From: Sulfuricurvum sp. | GTDB taxonomy: Bacteria > Campylobacterota > Campylobacteria > Campylobacterales > Sulfurimonadaceae | NCBI GenBank assembly: GCA_024635855.1 | Contig: JAGXHZ010000084.1 | Span: 1-20,705 of the forward strand | Direction: 5' to 3' | DNA length: 20,705 bases | Shown: one piece after another, positions 1 through 7,808 of the stretch | Layout of the letters: every line of letters starts with the position of its first letter | Position numbering within the stretch: position 1 is the stretch's first letter | Program-made: the position numbers and the translations under genes | The notes under the pieces: generated by a model | Told to the model about the DNA's origin: nothing | What the model saw: only the letters and a program-made list of their open reading frames with translations | Databases searched by the model: none

Positions 1-40
1 ATGAGCGTCTCGTGGGCTCGGAGATGTGTATAAGAGACAG
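1..40 (+). other. Illumina Nextera adapter remnant (not genomic)
   Basis: Positions 7-40 match the Nextera read-2 transposase adapter, and 22-40 are its 19-bp Tn5 mosaic end (AGATGTGTATAAGAGACAG). The six bases before it (ATGAGC) would fit the end of an i7 index. This is library sequence left in the assembly, so genomic DNA begins at about position 41. It should not be read as a transposon. Confidence 0.97.
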
Positions 41-900
41 GTTTTGATCTGACATGCGATCTTGTACTGTTAAATCTTTGTAAAAAGATGATTGCAGAGG
101 GTGCGCTTGAAGAGCTGCCCAAAGAGAGAATTTTTGAAGAGTTTAAAAAACTGTTTCTTCTTGCCCCCAAGCCCTCCATCGGAATGGAATTCTTACGCGA
201 AATGGGTGCTCTTCCTTTTTTCTCACCACTGGATTTGTTTGAACATACTCCTCAAGACCCGCTAACGCATTCAGAGGGAAACGTATGGAAGCATACCCTT
301 ATGACCCTAGACGTAATGGCAACGTTACGCACAGGCGACTCTAAACGCGACCTAACACGAATGTTTGCCATGTTATTACACGATTGTGCTAAACCCACAA
401 CCACTATCATCAATAATGGCGAAATCAATGCCCCTAAACACGCCAAAGCAGGGGTAGAAATTGCAAAAATATTTTTAGAAAAAATCACCGACGAACACGC
501 TCTCCGAGATGACGTTATCCCGCTCATCCGTTATCACGGAAAGGTGCGAAAATTCTACGAAAACAGTGCCACAATTCCCGATATTCTTCACCTAAGCACT
601 CGTGTATGCATCGAAGAACTCATTCTTGTATCTCAAGCTGACGTGCTTGGGAGAGGCTTTGCCCCCGAACATTTTAAAGCGGGGGAGTGGCTTTATTCTC
701 TCGCTAAAAAGTTGGGTGTTTTACGCTCTGCGCCTAAACCTCTCCTCATGGGTCGTGATTTGATTGCCCTTGGTCTTACCCCCTCAAAAGCGTTTAAAAT
801 AATCTTAGACAGCGCCTATGAAGCGCAGCTCAATCAAGAGTTTTTCACCCATAAAGAGGCACTTAGATGGCTAAAAGAGTATTTGGTAACAAAAATGTAA
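41..900 (+). CDS. cca: CCA tRNA nucleotidyltransferase / poly(A) polymerase family, HD domain, 5'-truncated
   Basis: This is the C-terminal part of a class II tRNA nucleotidyltransferase-family protein, which adds or repairs the 3' CCA end of tRNAs in the cytoplasm. The frame stays open upstream of the first ATG (88) to the adapter at 41, and those codons continue the family pattern, so the gene is cut by the contig end and 88 is not its true start. Visible parts are the RNA-binding segment with the family phrase LPKERIFEEF (residues 11-20 counted from 88), then an HD-type domain with WKHT (67-70), LLHD (96-99) and KHAKAG (117-122), and a helical tail. The N-terminal catalytic head with its GxxxDxD motif lies outside the window. 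The HD domain may carry the phosphatase/phosphodiesterase activity known from some relatives, which is inferred only from the H and HD residues. A different member of the poly(A) polymerase/CCA family cannot be excluded without the head. Confidence 0.85.
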
Positions 901-929
901 TCATAATGTAATATAATTGCTTACATTTT
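892..929 (+). promoter_or_regulatory. Candidate pst promoter/operator with inverted repeat
   Basis: A -10-like TATAAT lies at 912-917, about 29 bases before the pstC ATG, with no recognisable -35, which is usual for Campylobacterota. It sits inside a perfect inverted repeat AAAATGTAA (892-900) / TTACATTTT (921-929), with a further AATGTAA at 905-911. This could be the operator of a phosphate regulator or a weak terminator for cca; the sequence alone does not decide. The left arm overlaps the cca stop codon. Confidence 0.45.
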
Positions 930-945
930 CTTGGCAAGGCACTGC

Positions 946-1794
946 ATGATCGATAAAATCTTTTTCAACTTCACCCGCTTCAGTGCCCTACTGATCCTCG
1001 TCATCGTGGCGTGGATTTTTACGGTCTTGTTCAATCAGTCTCTTGAAGCGATGCACACCTTTGGTTTGGATTTCATTACTCAGGATGAATGGGCGCCAAA
1101 TCTCGATAAATTTGGTGCGAAAGCAGCCATTATCGGCTCAGTCATTTCGACCTTATTGGCAATGCTTCTCGCTGTCCCCGTCGCGATTGGGGTCGCCATA
1201 TTCCTCAGCGAAATTGCTCATGACAAAGTCAAAAGCTTTTTTGGTGTCAGCGTCGAGCTTCTAGCAGCTATCCCTTCGGTCATTTACGGGATGTGGGGAT
1301 TGTTTTATTTTGTCCCCATTATCCGTGATCTTTTTGGCGGTATGGGGATTGGACTTCTCGCGGCGGGAATCGTTTTGGCGATTATGATTTTGCCGTTTAT
1401 GGCAGCGGTTACTCGAGATGCGATGAACACCACCCCCGATATCCTCAAAGAATCGGCGTATGCACTAGGCGGTACTCAATGGGACGTTATCAAAGACGTT
1501 ATCATCCCGTATGCCAAAGCAGGAATCATCGGTTCTCTTATCTTGGCGCTTGGTCGTGCGATTGGTGAAACCATGGCGGTCACGTTTGTTATGGGGAACG
1601 TTCACAAAGTCCCCGGCAGTATTCTTGACCCGACAACGTCGATTCCGGACACGCTCGCCAATGAGTTTACCGAAGCCGATTCGTCACTGTATTTCTCAAG
1701 TCTTTTTGGTTTGGCACTCACATTGCTCATCATGAGTTTCGTCGTCATCGCGATTGCGAAATTTTACTTTTTACGAAAAGCTAGGAGAGCCTAA
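946..1794 (+). CDS. pstC: Phosphate ABC transporter permease PstC
   Basis: This is one of the two inner-membrane permease subunits of the high-affinity phosphate importer PstSCAB. The 282-residue protein has about six hydrophobic membrane segments, the first at roughly residues 12-32. It carries the EAA-type cytoplasmic loop that docks on the ATPase (starting ESAYALGG near residue 169, then AKAGIIGS), followed by the Pst-typical LGRAIGETMAVTFV. A TTG at 931 would extend it by five codons, but ATG 946 is preferred because AAGG lies at 936-939, six bases before it. The stop overlaps the pstA start (TAATG), so the two are translationally coupled. No pstS precedes it; cca does. Confidence 0.95.
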   Translation: MIDKIFFNFTRFSALLILVIVAWIFTVLFNQSLEAMHTFGLDFITQDEWAPNLDKFGAKAAIIGSVISTLLAMLLAVPVAIGVAIFLSEIAHDKVKSFFGVSVELLAAIPSVIYGMWGLFYFVPIIRDLFGGMGIGLLAAGIVLAIMILPFMAAVTRDAMNTTPDILKESAYALGGTQWDVIKDVIIPYAKAGIIGSLILALGRAIGETMAVTFVMGNVHKVPGSILDPTTSIPDTLANEFTEADSSLYFSSLFGLALTLLIMSFVVIAIAKFYFLRKARRA

Positions 1795-2639
1795 TGACTG
1801 CGGTACAAAAACGGATTCTTATCAATAAAATCGCCTTGGGCTTTTCAGCTCTTAGCGCCATCATCGCTCTTGCCTTTTTATTTTGGATTTTGGGTGTGTT
1901 GGTGATGAAGGGGATGAGCGCCCTTAACTGGAATATCTTCATTTACGAAGGTGCACCTCCGGGATATGAGGACAGTGGTCTTAAGCATGCATTAGTAGGT
2001 CAGCTCATCTTGGTAGGATTGGCAACATTTATCGGTGTTCCGTTGGGAATTTTAGCCGGTACTTATTTGAGCGAATACGGCAAAAACTCCAAACTTGCTC
2101 ATACCATCCGCGATATCAGCGATATTATGATGTCCGCACCCAGCATCGTTATCGGAGCGTTTGTCTATGCCATCATCGTTATGCCGATGGGACATTTCAG
2201 CGCATGGGCAGGAGCTATTGCCTTGGCGATTATCATGATACCGATTATTTTGCGCACCACTGACGATATGCTGCAACTGGTACCGGGGACACTTCGAGAA
2301 GCCGCTTTTGCATTGGGAGCTCCTAAATACAAAGTGATTAAAGACGTCGTCTATCGCGGTGCCAAAGCAGGAATTTTAACCGGCGTACTGTTAGGAATTG
2401 CCCGCGTCGGAGGAGAAACAGCGCCTTTGCTCTTTACCTCGTTTAACGATAACTTTTTCACCACCGATCTAAATGCGGCAATGCCCTCACTGACGGTGAC
2501 AATTTTCAACTATGCAATCAGTCCGTATGAAGATTGGCAGCAACTGGGATGGGCAGCGGCTTTCATCCTCTCTATGTTCATTTTAGGTTTAAATATATTA
2601 GGACGAATAATCTTATTCGCCGGAAAAAAAGGGAAATAA
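1794..2639 (+). CDS. pstA: Phosphate ABC transporter permease PstA
   Basis: This is the second permease of the Pst phosphate importer, pairing with PstC in the inner membrane. The 281-residue product has an N-terminal membrane helix at about residues 15-38 and further hydrophobic segments. Its EAA loop begins REAAFALG near residue 168 and runs into AKAGILTG, followed by the family pattern [12 protein letters not shown]. The ATG shares its first base with the last base of the pstC stop, with AGGAG a few bases upstream inside pstC. It ends two bases before the pstB ATG, so pstC, pstA and pstB form one transcription unit. Confidence 0.95.
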   Translation: MTAVQKRILINKIALGFSALSAIIALAFLFWILGVLVMKGMSALNWNIFIYEGAPPGYEDSGLKHALVGQLILVGLATFIGVPLGILAGTYLSEYGKNSKLAHTIRDISDIMMSAPSIVIGAFVYAIIVMPMGHFSAWAGAIALAIIMIPIILRTTDDMLQLVPGTLREAAFALGAPKYKVIKDVVYRGAKAGILTGVLLGIARVGGETAPLLFTSFNDNFFTTDLNAAMPSLTVTIFNYAISPYEDWQQLGWAAAFILSMFILGLNILGRIILFAGKKGK

Positions 2640-2641
2640 CC

Positions 2642-3427
2642 ATGGCAAGCATCATTGATATCAAAGAAGAATGTGCACTTCACGTACGCGATTTTGAATT
2701 TACTTACAAAGGTGCTCCGGCTCCAAGTTTAAAAAAAGTGACGATGCCCATCGCCAAGCATTCCATCACAGCGCTTATCGGACCATCAGGATGCGGTAAA
2801 ACGACGCTTTTACGCTCTTTTAACCGTATGCACGATTTGTATCCGGGTAATACCTATGCGGGTGAAATCGAGTTTGAAGGGCGCAATATTTTGACCCCGA
2901 AAGAGGACTTGATTCATCTCCGTACTAAAATCGGGATGATTTTCCAAAAACCGACCGCATTTCCGATGTCCATTTTTGATAACGTTGCCTACGGATTGCG
3001 CCTCCAAGGAATGAAAAACAAAACGGAACTAAACGACCGTGTCGAAAAGGCACTCAAAGATGCCGCTATCTGGAAAGAAGTAAGTGATCGTCTCAAGCAC
3101 GATGCCAACGGTCTCTCAGGAGGTCAGCAGCAACGATTGTGTATCGCTCGCGCTATCGCCGTAGAACCTGAAGTATTGCTCTTTGATGAACCCACCTCAG
3201 CGCTTGACCCTCTCTCTACACAGGGAATCGAAAAACTCGTCATCGAACTCAAAGAACGGGTGAGTATAATTATCGTTACCCACAACATGCAGCAAGCAGC
3301 ACGCGTAAGCGATTACACTGGATTTATGTATTTGGGCGAACTCATTGAGCTTGGTCAAACCGAAGAATTGTTTGTCACGCCGAAAGAAAAATTGACACAA
3401 GAATACATTACAGGAAAATTTGGGTGA
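2642..3427 (+). CDS. pstB: Phosphate ABC transporter ATP-binding protein PstB
   Basis: This is the cytoplasmic ATPase of the Pst phosphate importer, 261 residues and full length for the family. All ABC motifs are intact: Walker A GPSGCGKT (47-54), Q-loop Gln102 ([10 protein letters not shown]), signature LSGGQQQR (158-165), Walker B LLFDEP (179-184) and H-loop His214. The frame is open further upstream into pstA, but ATG 2642 starts the homologous sequence and has an A/G-rich ribosome site (GGGAAATAACC). In most bacteria phoU follows; here an RMD1-family gene does. PstB with PhoU usually also signals phosphate status to PhoR-type kinases. No such partner is visible in the window. Confidence 0.96.
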   Translation: MASIIDIKEECALHVRDFEFTYKGAPAPSLKKVTMPIAKHSITALIGPSGCGKTTLLRSFNRMHDLYPGNTYAGEIEFEGRNILTPKEDLIHLRTKIGMIFQKPTAFPMSIFDNVAYGLRLQGMKNKTELNDRVEKALKDAAIWKEVSDRLKHDANGLSGGQQQRLCIARAIAVEPEVLLFDEPTSALDPLSTQGIEKLVIELKERVSIIIVTHNMQQAARVSDYTGFMYLGELIELGQTEELFVTPKEKLTQEYITGKFG

Positions 3428-3461
3428 TATACCCCATTTTTCACCGATAAAAGAGGCTATT

Positions 3462-4229
3462 ATGAATCTTCTCTCCCTTTATCTTCCTCGAGCTCTAAGC
3501 GCCAAAACACTACAATATTCTCTTGATTTGACCTTGAGCAAAGGGGTAGAAAACGGCTATTACGGACATAATCAAAAGTATCATGTCGTTTTGTCCCCCT
3601 TTGGAGTACTCACCCTCATCTCAGAAGAAAAACAAGAGATTTTAGAGGCACTTGCCCTGCTAAAGATCTCTTTGGATGAAGAACATCTCATCACCCAAGA
3701 CTATCCTATCCTTATTGATCCAGACATGATAAAAACGTTTGAGATAAGCAATGAAGCCATAACACTGCGAGACACATCACCGCTTACCCTCAACGTCATT
3801 GCCCTTGCCATCTCTCAAAGTGTTGGCTTAGAGCACTATGAAAAGCGTCTGGACACACTCTTTGTAGGCAGTCGTCGTATTGTCGAATCCATTCATACCT
3901 TTTCGATTTCCAGACGCTCCCATTTAATGCAATTTGCAGCACAGCTCGCCCTCACCCGTCATGATATGGTGAGCAATCTGCTACTACTAGATAAGCCCAA
4001 TATTTTATGGGATGAGGAAGAGGCTGAAGCCCTCTATAATCGCCTAGCCTTTGTACTGGAACTCGATGATCGCCATGAAATAGCCCTCTCCAAACTTTCT
4101 CAAATAAAAGAAGATGTAATGCTCGTAATGGACATCATCAACCATAAAAAAAGTGAATTTTTGGAGTGGATTATCATTGTCTTGATCGCCGTAGAGATCG
4201 TTATGGGTCTCTACGAGTTCCTGCGCTAA
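3462..4229 (+). CDS. RMD1/YagE family (DUF155) protein with C-terminal membrane anchor
   Basis: A 255-residue protein resembling the RMD1/YagE (DUF155) family, whose eukaryotic members are mitochondrial membrane-linked proteins; the bacterial role is not established. The shape supports this: a soluble N-terminal two-thirds, a helical stretch with the family-like sequence KRLDTLFVGSRRIVESI (about 135-150), a charged helix (NILWDEEEAEALYNRL), and a C-terminal hydrophobic segment (about 233-253, LEWIIIVLIAVEIVMGLYEF) that would anchor it. ATG 3462 is chosen over an ATG overlapping pstB (3420) because AGAGG lies just upstream and similarity begins here. It starts 34 bases after pstB, so co-transcription with pst is likely, but a role in phosphate uptake is not shown. 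Confidence 0.75.
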   Translation: MNLLSLYLPRALSAKTLQYSLDLTLSKGVENGYYGHNQKYHVVLSPFGVLTLISEEKQEILEALALLKISLDEEHLITQDYPILIDPDMIKTFEISNEAITLRDTSPLTLNVIALAISQSVGLEHYEKRLDTLFVGSRRIVESIHTFSISRRSHLMQFAAQLALTRHDMVSNLLLLDKPNILWDEEEAEALYNRLAFVLELDDRHEIALSKLSQIKEDVMLVMDIINHKKSEFLEWIIIVLIAVEIVMGLYEFLR

Positions 4230-4238
4230 GGTCAAAGA

Positions 4239-4961
4239 TTACAGTTGAGGGAGAAGTTGTAACTGTGATTTGATCGCATAGCCGTTCGTGCGTAAGCGGG
4301 CAACACACTCAAATCCCGCTGCTTGATAGATGGAAGATATTGCGTTAAAATAGTTTTTGTGATTATCAAGGTAAGCAAACAAAGGCTCCTCAATAACGCT
4401 ATCAAGATAGAGCTCCGTAATGATTGTTTTCATATCCAGAAAATGCATTTCATATTTTTCTTGAGCTTCCGGTGATGGCTCCTTGATATACTCAATCCTT
4501 GCTTGATTCAAATCCATCAATGCTGTTTTGAGCTTATACAAACCGATTTGCTCCAAAGAGAGAGAAAAACTTTTCTCTTTTCTCTGTTCAAAGTCACTGT
4601 AAGTATGAAGTTTTTGAGAATACGCCTCAGCGCTCTTGGTTAACACTTTACCGTCTTGTTCGTATTGAGAAATCAAACTTTGGACACTCTTTATCTCAAA
4701 TCTAAGCGGCTTATATTTTAACAGTGACGCATCAAGCGCATCCATAGAAATCTTAAAAGAAGAAAGTGATTTTTCATCTCCATAACGGACAACTTGACGG
4801 ACAGCATGTTCACTAAGGCCAAACAGCTTCACAGAATTTTCAGGCAGTGCTTCAACCGACGCCTTTGCACTCTTTGGGGGTACGCTGTAGTCTGCGTTCA
4901 TCCACAATAATCCCGTCGTGGCTAACAATCCGACGGGAATGAGAAGAAATAATTTTTTCAT
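4239..4961 (-). CDS. Unrecognised exported or membrane-anchored helical protein
   Basis: I do not recognise this 240-residue protein. It begins MKKLFLLIPVGLLATTGLLW, a signal peptide or N-terminal anchor of about 22 residues with no lipobox cysteine, so the rest should face the periplasm. The body (25-240) is rich in Lys, Glu, Leu and Ser and looks mostly alpha-helical, with one lone Cys near residue 218 (AAGFECVARL). The start is supported by GGAT/AGG just upstream. Its stop lies nine bases from the convergent RMD1-family gene with no clear hairpin between them. Its 5' end shares a control region with the divergent c-di-GMP gene at 5089, which hints at joint regulation. A periplasmic sensor-like or structural role is conceivable but unsupported. 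Confidence 0.7.
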   Translation of the reverse strand: MKKLFLLIPVGLLATTGLLWMNADYSVPPKSAKASVEALPENSVKLFGLSEHAVRQVVRYGDEKSLSSFKISMDALDASLLKYKPLRFEIKSVQSLISQYEQDGKVLTKSAEAYSQKLHTYSDFEQRKEKSFSLSLEQIGLYKLKTALMDLNQARIEYIKEPSPEAQEKYEMHFLDMKTIITELYLDSVIEEPLFAYLDNHKNYFNAISSIYQAAGFECVARLRTNGYAIKSQLQLLPQL

Positions 4962-5088
4962 CCTATATCCTATATAAGCAATTTTGAACGTAAATATAAT
5001 GTAACGTTATTACAAAGCAGTTACAGATTTTTATAAAATATCTTTTTTTGTAACCTTTAGGTTATATTTGAGTTTTATACTCTTAAAC
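4962..5088. promoter_or_regulatory. Divergent control region with repeated TGTAAC/GTTACA words
   Basis: This AT-rich spacer separates two divergent genes. It contains the inverted repeat TGTAA-N5-TTACA (5000-5014), GTTACA (5020-5025), TGTAAC (5049-5054) and the inverted repeat TAACC-TTTA-GGTTA (5051-5064). Possible plus-strand -10 boxes are TATATT (5063-5068) and TATACT (5076-5081). Either would give a very short or absent leader before ATG 5089, which also lacks a clear ribosome site. The words recall the ATGTAA/TTACAT arms upstream of pstC. The binding factor is unknown. Confidence 0.45.
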
Positions 5089-6846
5089 ATGGAACCTTTG
5101 CACCCCTTTTATGAACGCTATCTTGAAGTTTTAGATGTGGCATTTCAGCCTATTGTTGATATTCACTCCGGTGAATTATTTGGGGTAGAAGCGCTCTTGC
5201 GAGGGACAGACACACTTGGCTTCGAGTCAATTGGGGCTTTTTTTGACCGTTTATTTGAGGAAAACATCTTATACACGTTCGATCTTGCTCTTCGTGAAAA
5301 GGTGATCAAAAAATTTTGCACCATTGGCTTTCGCTCCCAAATCAAACTTTTTTACAATCTTGACAATCGTCTCTTGTCTATGTCCGATTTTTCAAAAGGA
5401 AATACCTCTCGATTATTAAAACGGTACGGCTTGGATCATAAAAGTATCGTTTTTGAACTCTCAGAACGCGATGAGATAGGAAATCTGGACCATTTTATAG
5501 AACTCATGAAGCATTATCGCCATGAAGGTTTTTGTGTAGCGATTGATGATTTTGGAATCGGTCAGTCCGGATACAAAATGCTCTATCACACGACCCCCAA
5601 TATTATCAAAATCGATCGATTTTTTCTAAGTGATGTCGACAGCGATCCCAAGAAAAAGCTTTTGGCACGACAGATGGTTCAGCTCTCTACCTTGATGGGA
5701 TGTCGTGTTGTTGCTGAGGGTGTAGAAACCGTAGGGGAACTTTTAGTCTGCAAAGAGATAGGATGCCATATGGTACAGGGATATTTTATACAGTACCCTA
5801 CTCTTGACTGTAAAGAATTAACCCTAAAATATTCCCATGTCCATACCCTTTCTTTATCAGAAAAGCGAATATCCGGTGATCAAGCCATTATACAAAAGCG
5901 ATTGGAAGTTTTAAAAGCGGTCACAATTAGTGATTCCATGGAAACTTTACTGGGAGTATTTAACGGAGATCCTGAGCTTTTTCTCATTCCTGTTGTTGAT
6001 AATCAAGGACTGCCCGTAGGGATTATTCACGAACATCGGCTTAAATCAATTATTTACTCCCCTTTTGGTCAATCATTAATCCAAAACATCTCCTCTAACT
6101 TTTCGATTATCGAAACCTATTTAGAAAGAATTCCCGTCGTAGATGTAAAAATGCCGCTGGAAACCATAGTAGAACTTTTTTCACTTCATGATCACGCCCC
6201 TGGGGTTTTGGTGATTGAGTCCTCCAAATACATCGGTTACCTGAGTGCCCGTGTGATGATTGAAGCGGTGCATGAACGCAATTTGATCCGAGCGCGCGAT
6301 CAAAATCCACTCAGCCGACTGCCGGGAAATTTTATGATTAACGAACATATTGCCCAAGCATTTGATTCCAATGGTCCCAATGCTTTTTGCTATTTTGATT
6401 TTGATCACTTCAAACCCTACAATGACCACTATGGATTTCGTAATGGTGATCGGGTAATTGTATTGTTTGCCGAATTGATGCACAAAATTTTTCTCAATGA
6501 ATATTTTATCGGTCACATCGGCGGGGATGATTTTTTCGCAGGATCAGCCATCAAAAACGAGACAATGTTTCAGGAATTTTGTACGCGGACACGAGAACTT
6601 ATTTTCCGGTTTGGAGAGGATGTTCGTGAATTTTACAGTTCTGAAGATCGCGCACGCGGATCCATTATTGCCGAAGACCGTGAAGGAAAAATCAGAGAGT
6701 TTGAGATGCTTAACGTCAGTGCGGTAATTGTTTACAAAAAAGACGCTTCTTCCATCCATTCAGCAGAGCAGCTGCAAAAGATTTTTGCCATAGAGAAAAA
6801 AAATGCAAAAAAATCTCCCGACCATCTCTGCACCATAATCGATTAA
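5089..6846 (+). CDS. EAL-CBS-GGDEF c-di-GMP phosphodiesterase-type signalling protein
   Basis: A 585-residue cytoplasmic protein without membrane segments. Residues 12-245 are an EAL domain keeping the catalytic set: EALLRG (34-39), Asn90, Glu123 in FELSE, Asp153-Asp154 in AIDDFG, Lys174, Glu210 in VAEGVE and QGY (230-232). It should hydrolyse c-di-GMP. Residues about 275-395 look like a CBS pair (LIPVVDNQGLPVGII; VLVIESSKYIGYLS), which usually binds adenyl nucleotides. Residues about 400-555 are a GGDEF domain with FDFDHFKPYND (436-446) but GGDDF (478-482) instead of GGDEF/GGEEF, and no RxxD inhibitory site before it. Cyclase activity is therefore uncertain, and it may be a GTP sensor. A TTG 21 bases upstream is possible, but ATG 5089 fits the domain start. 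The next gene begins one base after its stop. Confidence 0.88.
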   Translation: MEPLHPFYERYLEVLDVAFQPIVDIHSGELFGVEALLRGTDTLGFESIGAFFDRLFEENILYTFDLALREKVIKKFCTIGFRSQIKLFYNLDNRLLSMSDFSKGNTSRLLKRYGLDHKSIVFELSERDEIGNLDHFIELMKHYRHEGFCVAIDDFGIGQSGYKMLYHTTPNIIKIDRFFLSDVDSDPKKKLLARQMVQLSTLMGCRVVAEGVETVGELLVCKEIGCHMVQGYFIQYPTLDCKELTLKYSHVHTLSLSEKRISGDQAIIQKRLEVLKAVTISDSMETLLGVFNGDPELFLIPVVDNQGLPVGIIHEHRLKSIIYSPFGQSLIQNISSNFSIIETYLERIPVVDVKMPLETIVELFSLHDHAPGVLVIESSKYIGYLSARVMIEAVHERNLIRARDQNPLSRLPGNFMINEHIAQAFDSNGPNAFCYFDFDHFKPYNDHYGFRNGDRVIVLFAELMHKIFLNEYFIGHIGGDDFFAGSAIKNETMFQEFCTRTRELIFRFGEDVREFYSSEDRARGSIIAEDREGKIREFEMLNVSAVIVYKKDASSIHSAEQLQKIFAIEKKNAKKSPDHLCTIID

Positions 6847-6847
6847 A

Positions 6848-7741
6848 ATGCGAAGAAAACAAAAAATTATCAATGTTTTCGAAGACAAAGCGGTCTATGC
6901 CGTCAAACACGTTATTTCTATAACCGACGAAGAAGACTTAAATCAGCTGTGGGAATACATCATCACAGCTCATGCCCACGAAGAATCTAAAACCTATCCT
7001 TTTTTTGTTAGCCTGTATGAACTCTCCGAGCGCTTTTTGCGCAATTTTACTGAAATATTTTTTGAGATTATCGTTGAACAAAGCGATGAATATTATTATT
7101 TTACGGTTTGGAATAAAGCGTTTATCCTATTTGTTCGTGAACACTGGGAAAAACGAGGTGTAGAGCTTGCTTATGATGCTAAACGAATAACGGTTAGATT
7201 ATATAAGCCTGTTTTAAACGAAAAAAAAGAGGAAGAAGAGCTACGAATCACCCAACTGCTCTCTCGCATTCAAATATCGGAATCAACCGAAAATATTCCC
7301 CCCTACACCTTTATGGAGAGCAATGATCTGCATGAGCTTATAGAGCTGTCTGAAGATTTAAATACCCATCTCTACGACGCATTTCATACCTCATTAACAA
7401 ACGATGTATTAATACGTCTAAGATCGTATTTCTCAATGATTGCAGTCACATTAAATCACTACGAAGAAGTAGAAGATATGGCGCTTATTATGAGTGAGTT
7501 TTCTATGATGATTAATCAAAACAAAGAAGATTTTGTTGGTTTGAGTAACGATCAGATCGGTGTTATCGAAGGATTTGCCCGCAATTTTGAACGATGGGTA
7601 AAAATATTATTTATTTACGGAGGAGCAGAAATAAACTTTATGAATCGTTCTATGCGAGCAGACATGGAGACCATTAAATCCTTAACTCAACCACCGATTG
7701 AAGTCAGCGAAGAAGAGATGGATGCTATTTTTAATTTTTGA
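6848..7741 (+). CDS. Unrecognised acidic protein coupled to the EAL-CBS-GGDEF gene; FliM/CheZ-like C-terminal tail
   Basis: I do not recognise the 297-residue body. It has no signal peptide or membrane segment, is acidic, and looks largely helical, with an aromatic-rich N-terminal half (EYYYFTVW near residue 80) and a charged linker (about 125-135, EKKEEEELR). The last 12 residues, VSEEEMDAIFNF, resemble the CheY-P-binding peptide at the FliM N-terminus (LSQAEIDALL) and the amphipathic CheZ tail that ends in an aromatic. A CheZ-type catalytic DxxxQ pair is not evident. The ATG follows the preceding stop by one base, so translation is coupled and the two proteins probably work together in c-di-GMP output, perhaps touching chemotaxis. 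That role is inference. Confidence 0.7.
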   Translation: MRRKQKIINVFEDKAVYAVKHVISITDEEDLNQLWEYIITAHAHEESKTYPFFVSLYELSERFLRNFTEIFFEIIVEQSDEYYYFTVWNKAFILFVREHWEKRGVELAYDAKRITVRLYKPVLNEKKEEEELRITQLLSRIQISESTENIPPYTFMESNDLHELIELSEDLNTHLYDAFHTSLTNDVLIRLRSYFSMIAVTLNHYEEVEDMALIMSEFSMMINQNKEDFVGLSNDQIGVIEGFARNFERWVKILFIYGGAEINFMNRSMRADMETIKSLTQPPIEVSEEEMDAIFNF

Positions 7742-7788
7742 TCGTCACCGCTAAATTCAGATAATTTTCATCCCGACTTTTAAATAAT

Positions 7789-7808
7789 ATTCGGCTATTA
7801 AGCCGAAT
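7789..7808. terminator. Hairpin between convergent genes, better as terminator of queF
   Basis: A perfect 8-bp stem, ATTCGGCT (7789-7796) / AGCCGAAT (7801-7808), with a four-base loop. On the minus strand it is followed by ATTATTT, a modest U-tract for the queF operon. On the plus strand the following bases (CATTTCCCC) are a poor U-tract. The last base overlaps the queF stop codon. Confidence 0.6.

Noticed and set aside
1..40. Tn5/IS50 transposon end
   Set aside because: The sequence is the engineered mosaic end plus Nextera tail, present at both contig tips and without transposase or target duplication, so it is library adapter.
5163..7163. Several open frames of 60-111 codons overlapping the EAL-CBS-GGDEF gene and its neighbour
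   Set aside because: All overlap well-supported coding sequence in other frames and lack ribosome sites and family features.
6848..7741. CheZ phosphatase
   Set aside because: Only the C-terminal tail is CheZ/FliM-like; the DxxxQ catalytic helix motif of CheZ was looked for and not found.
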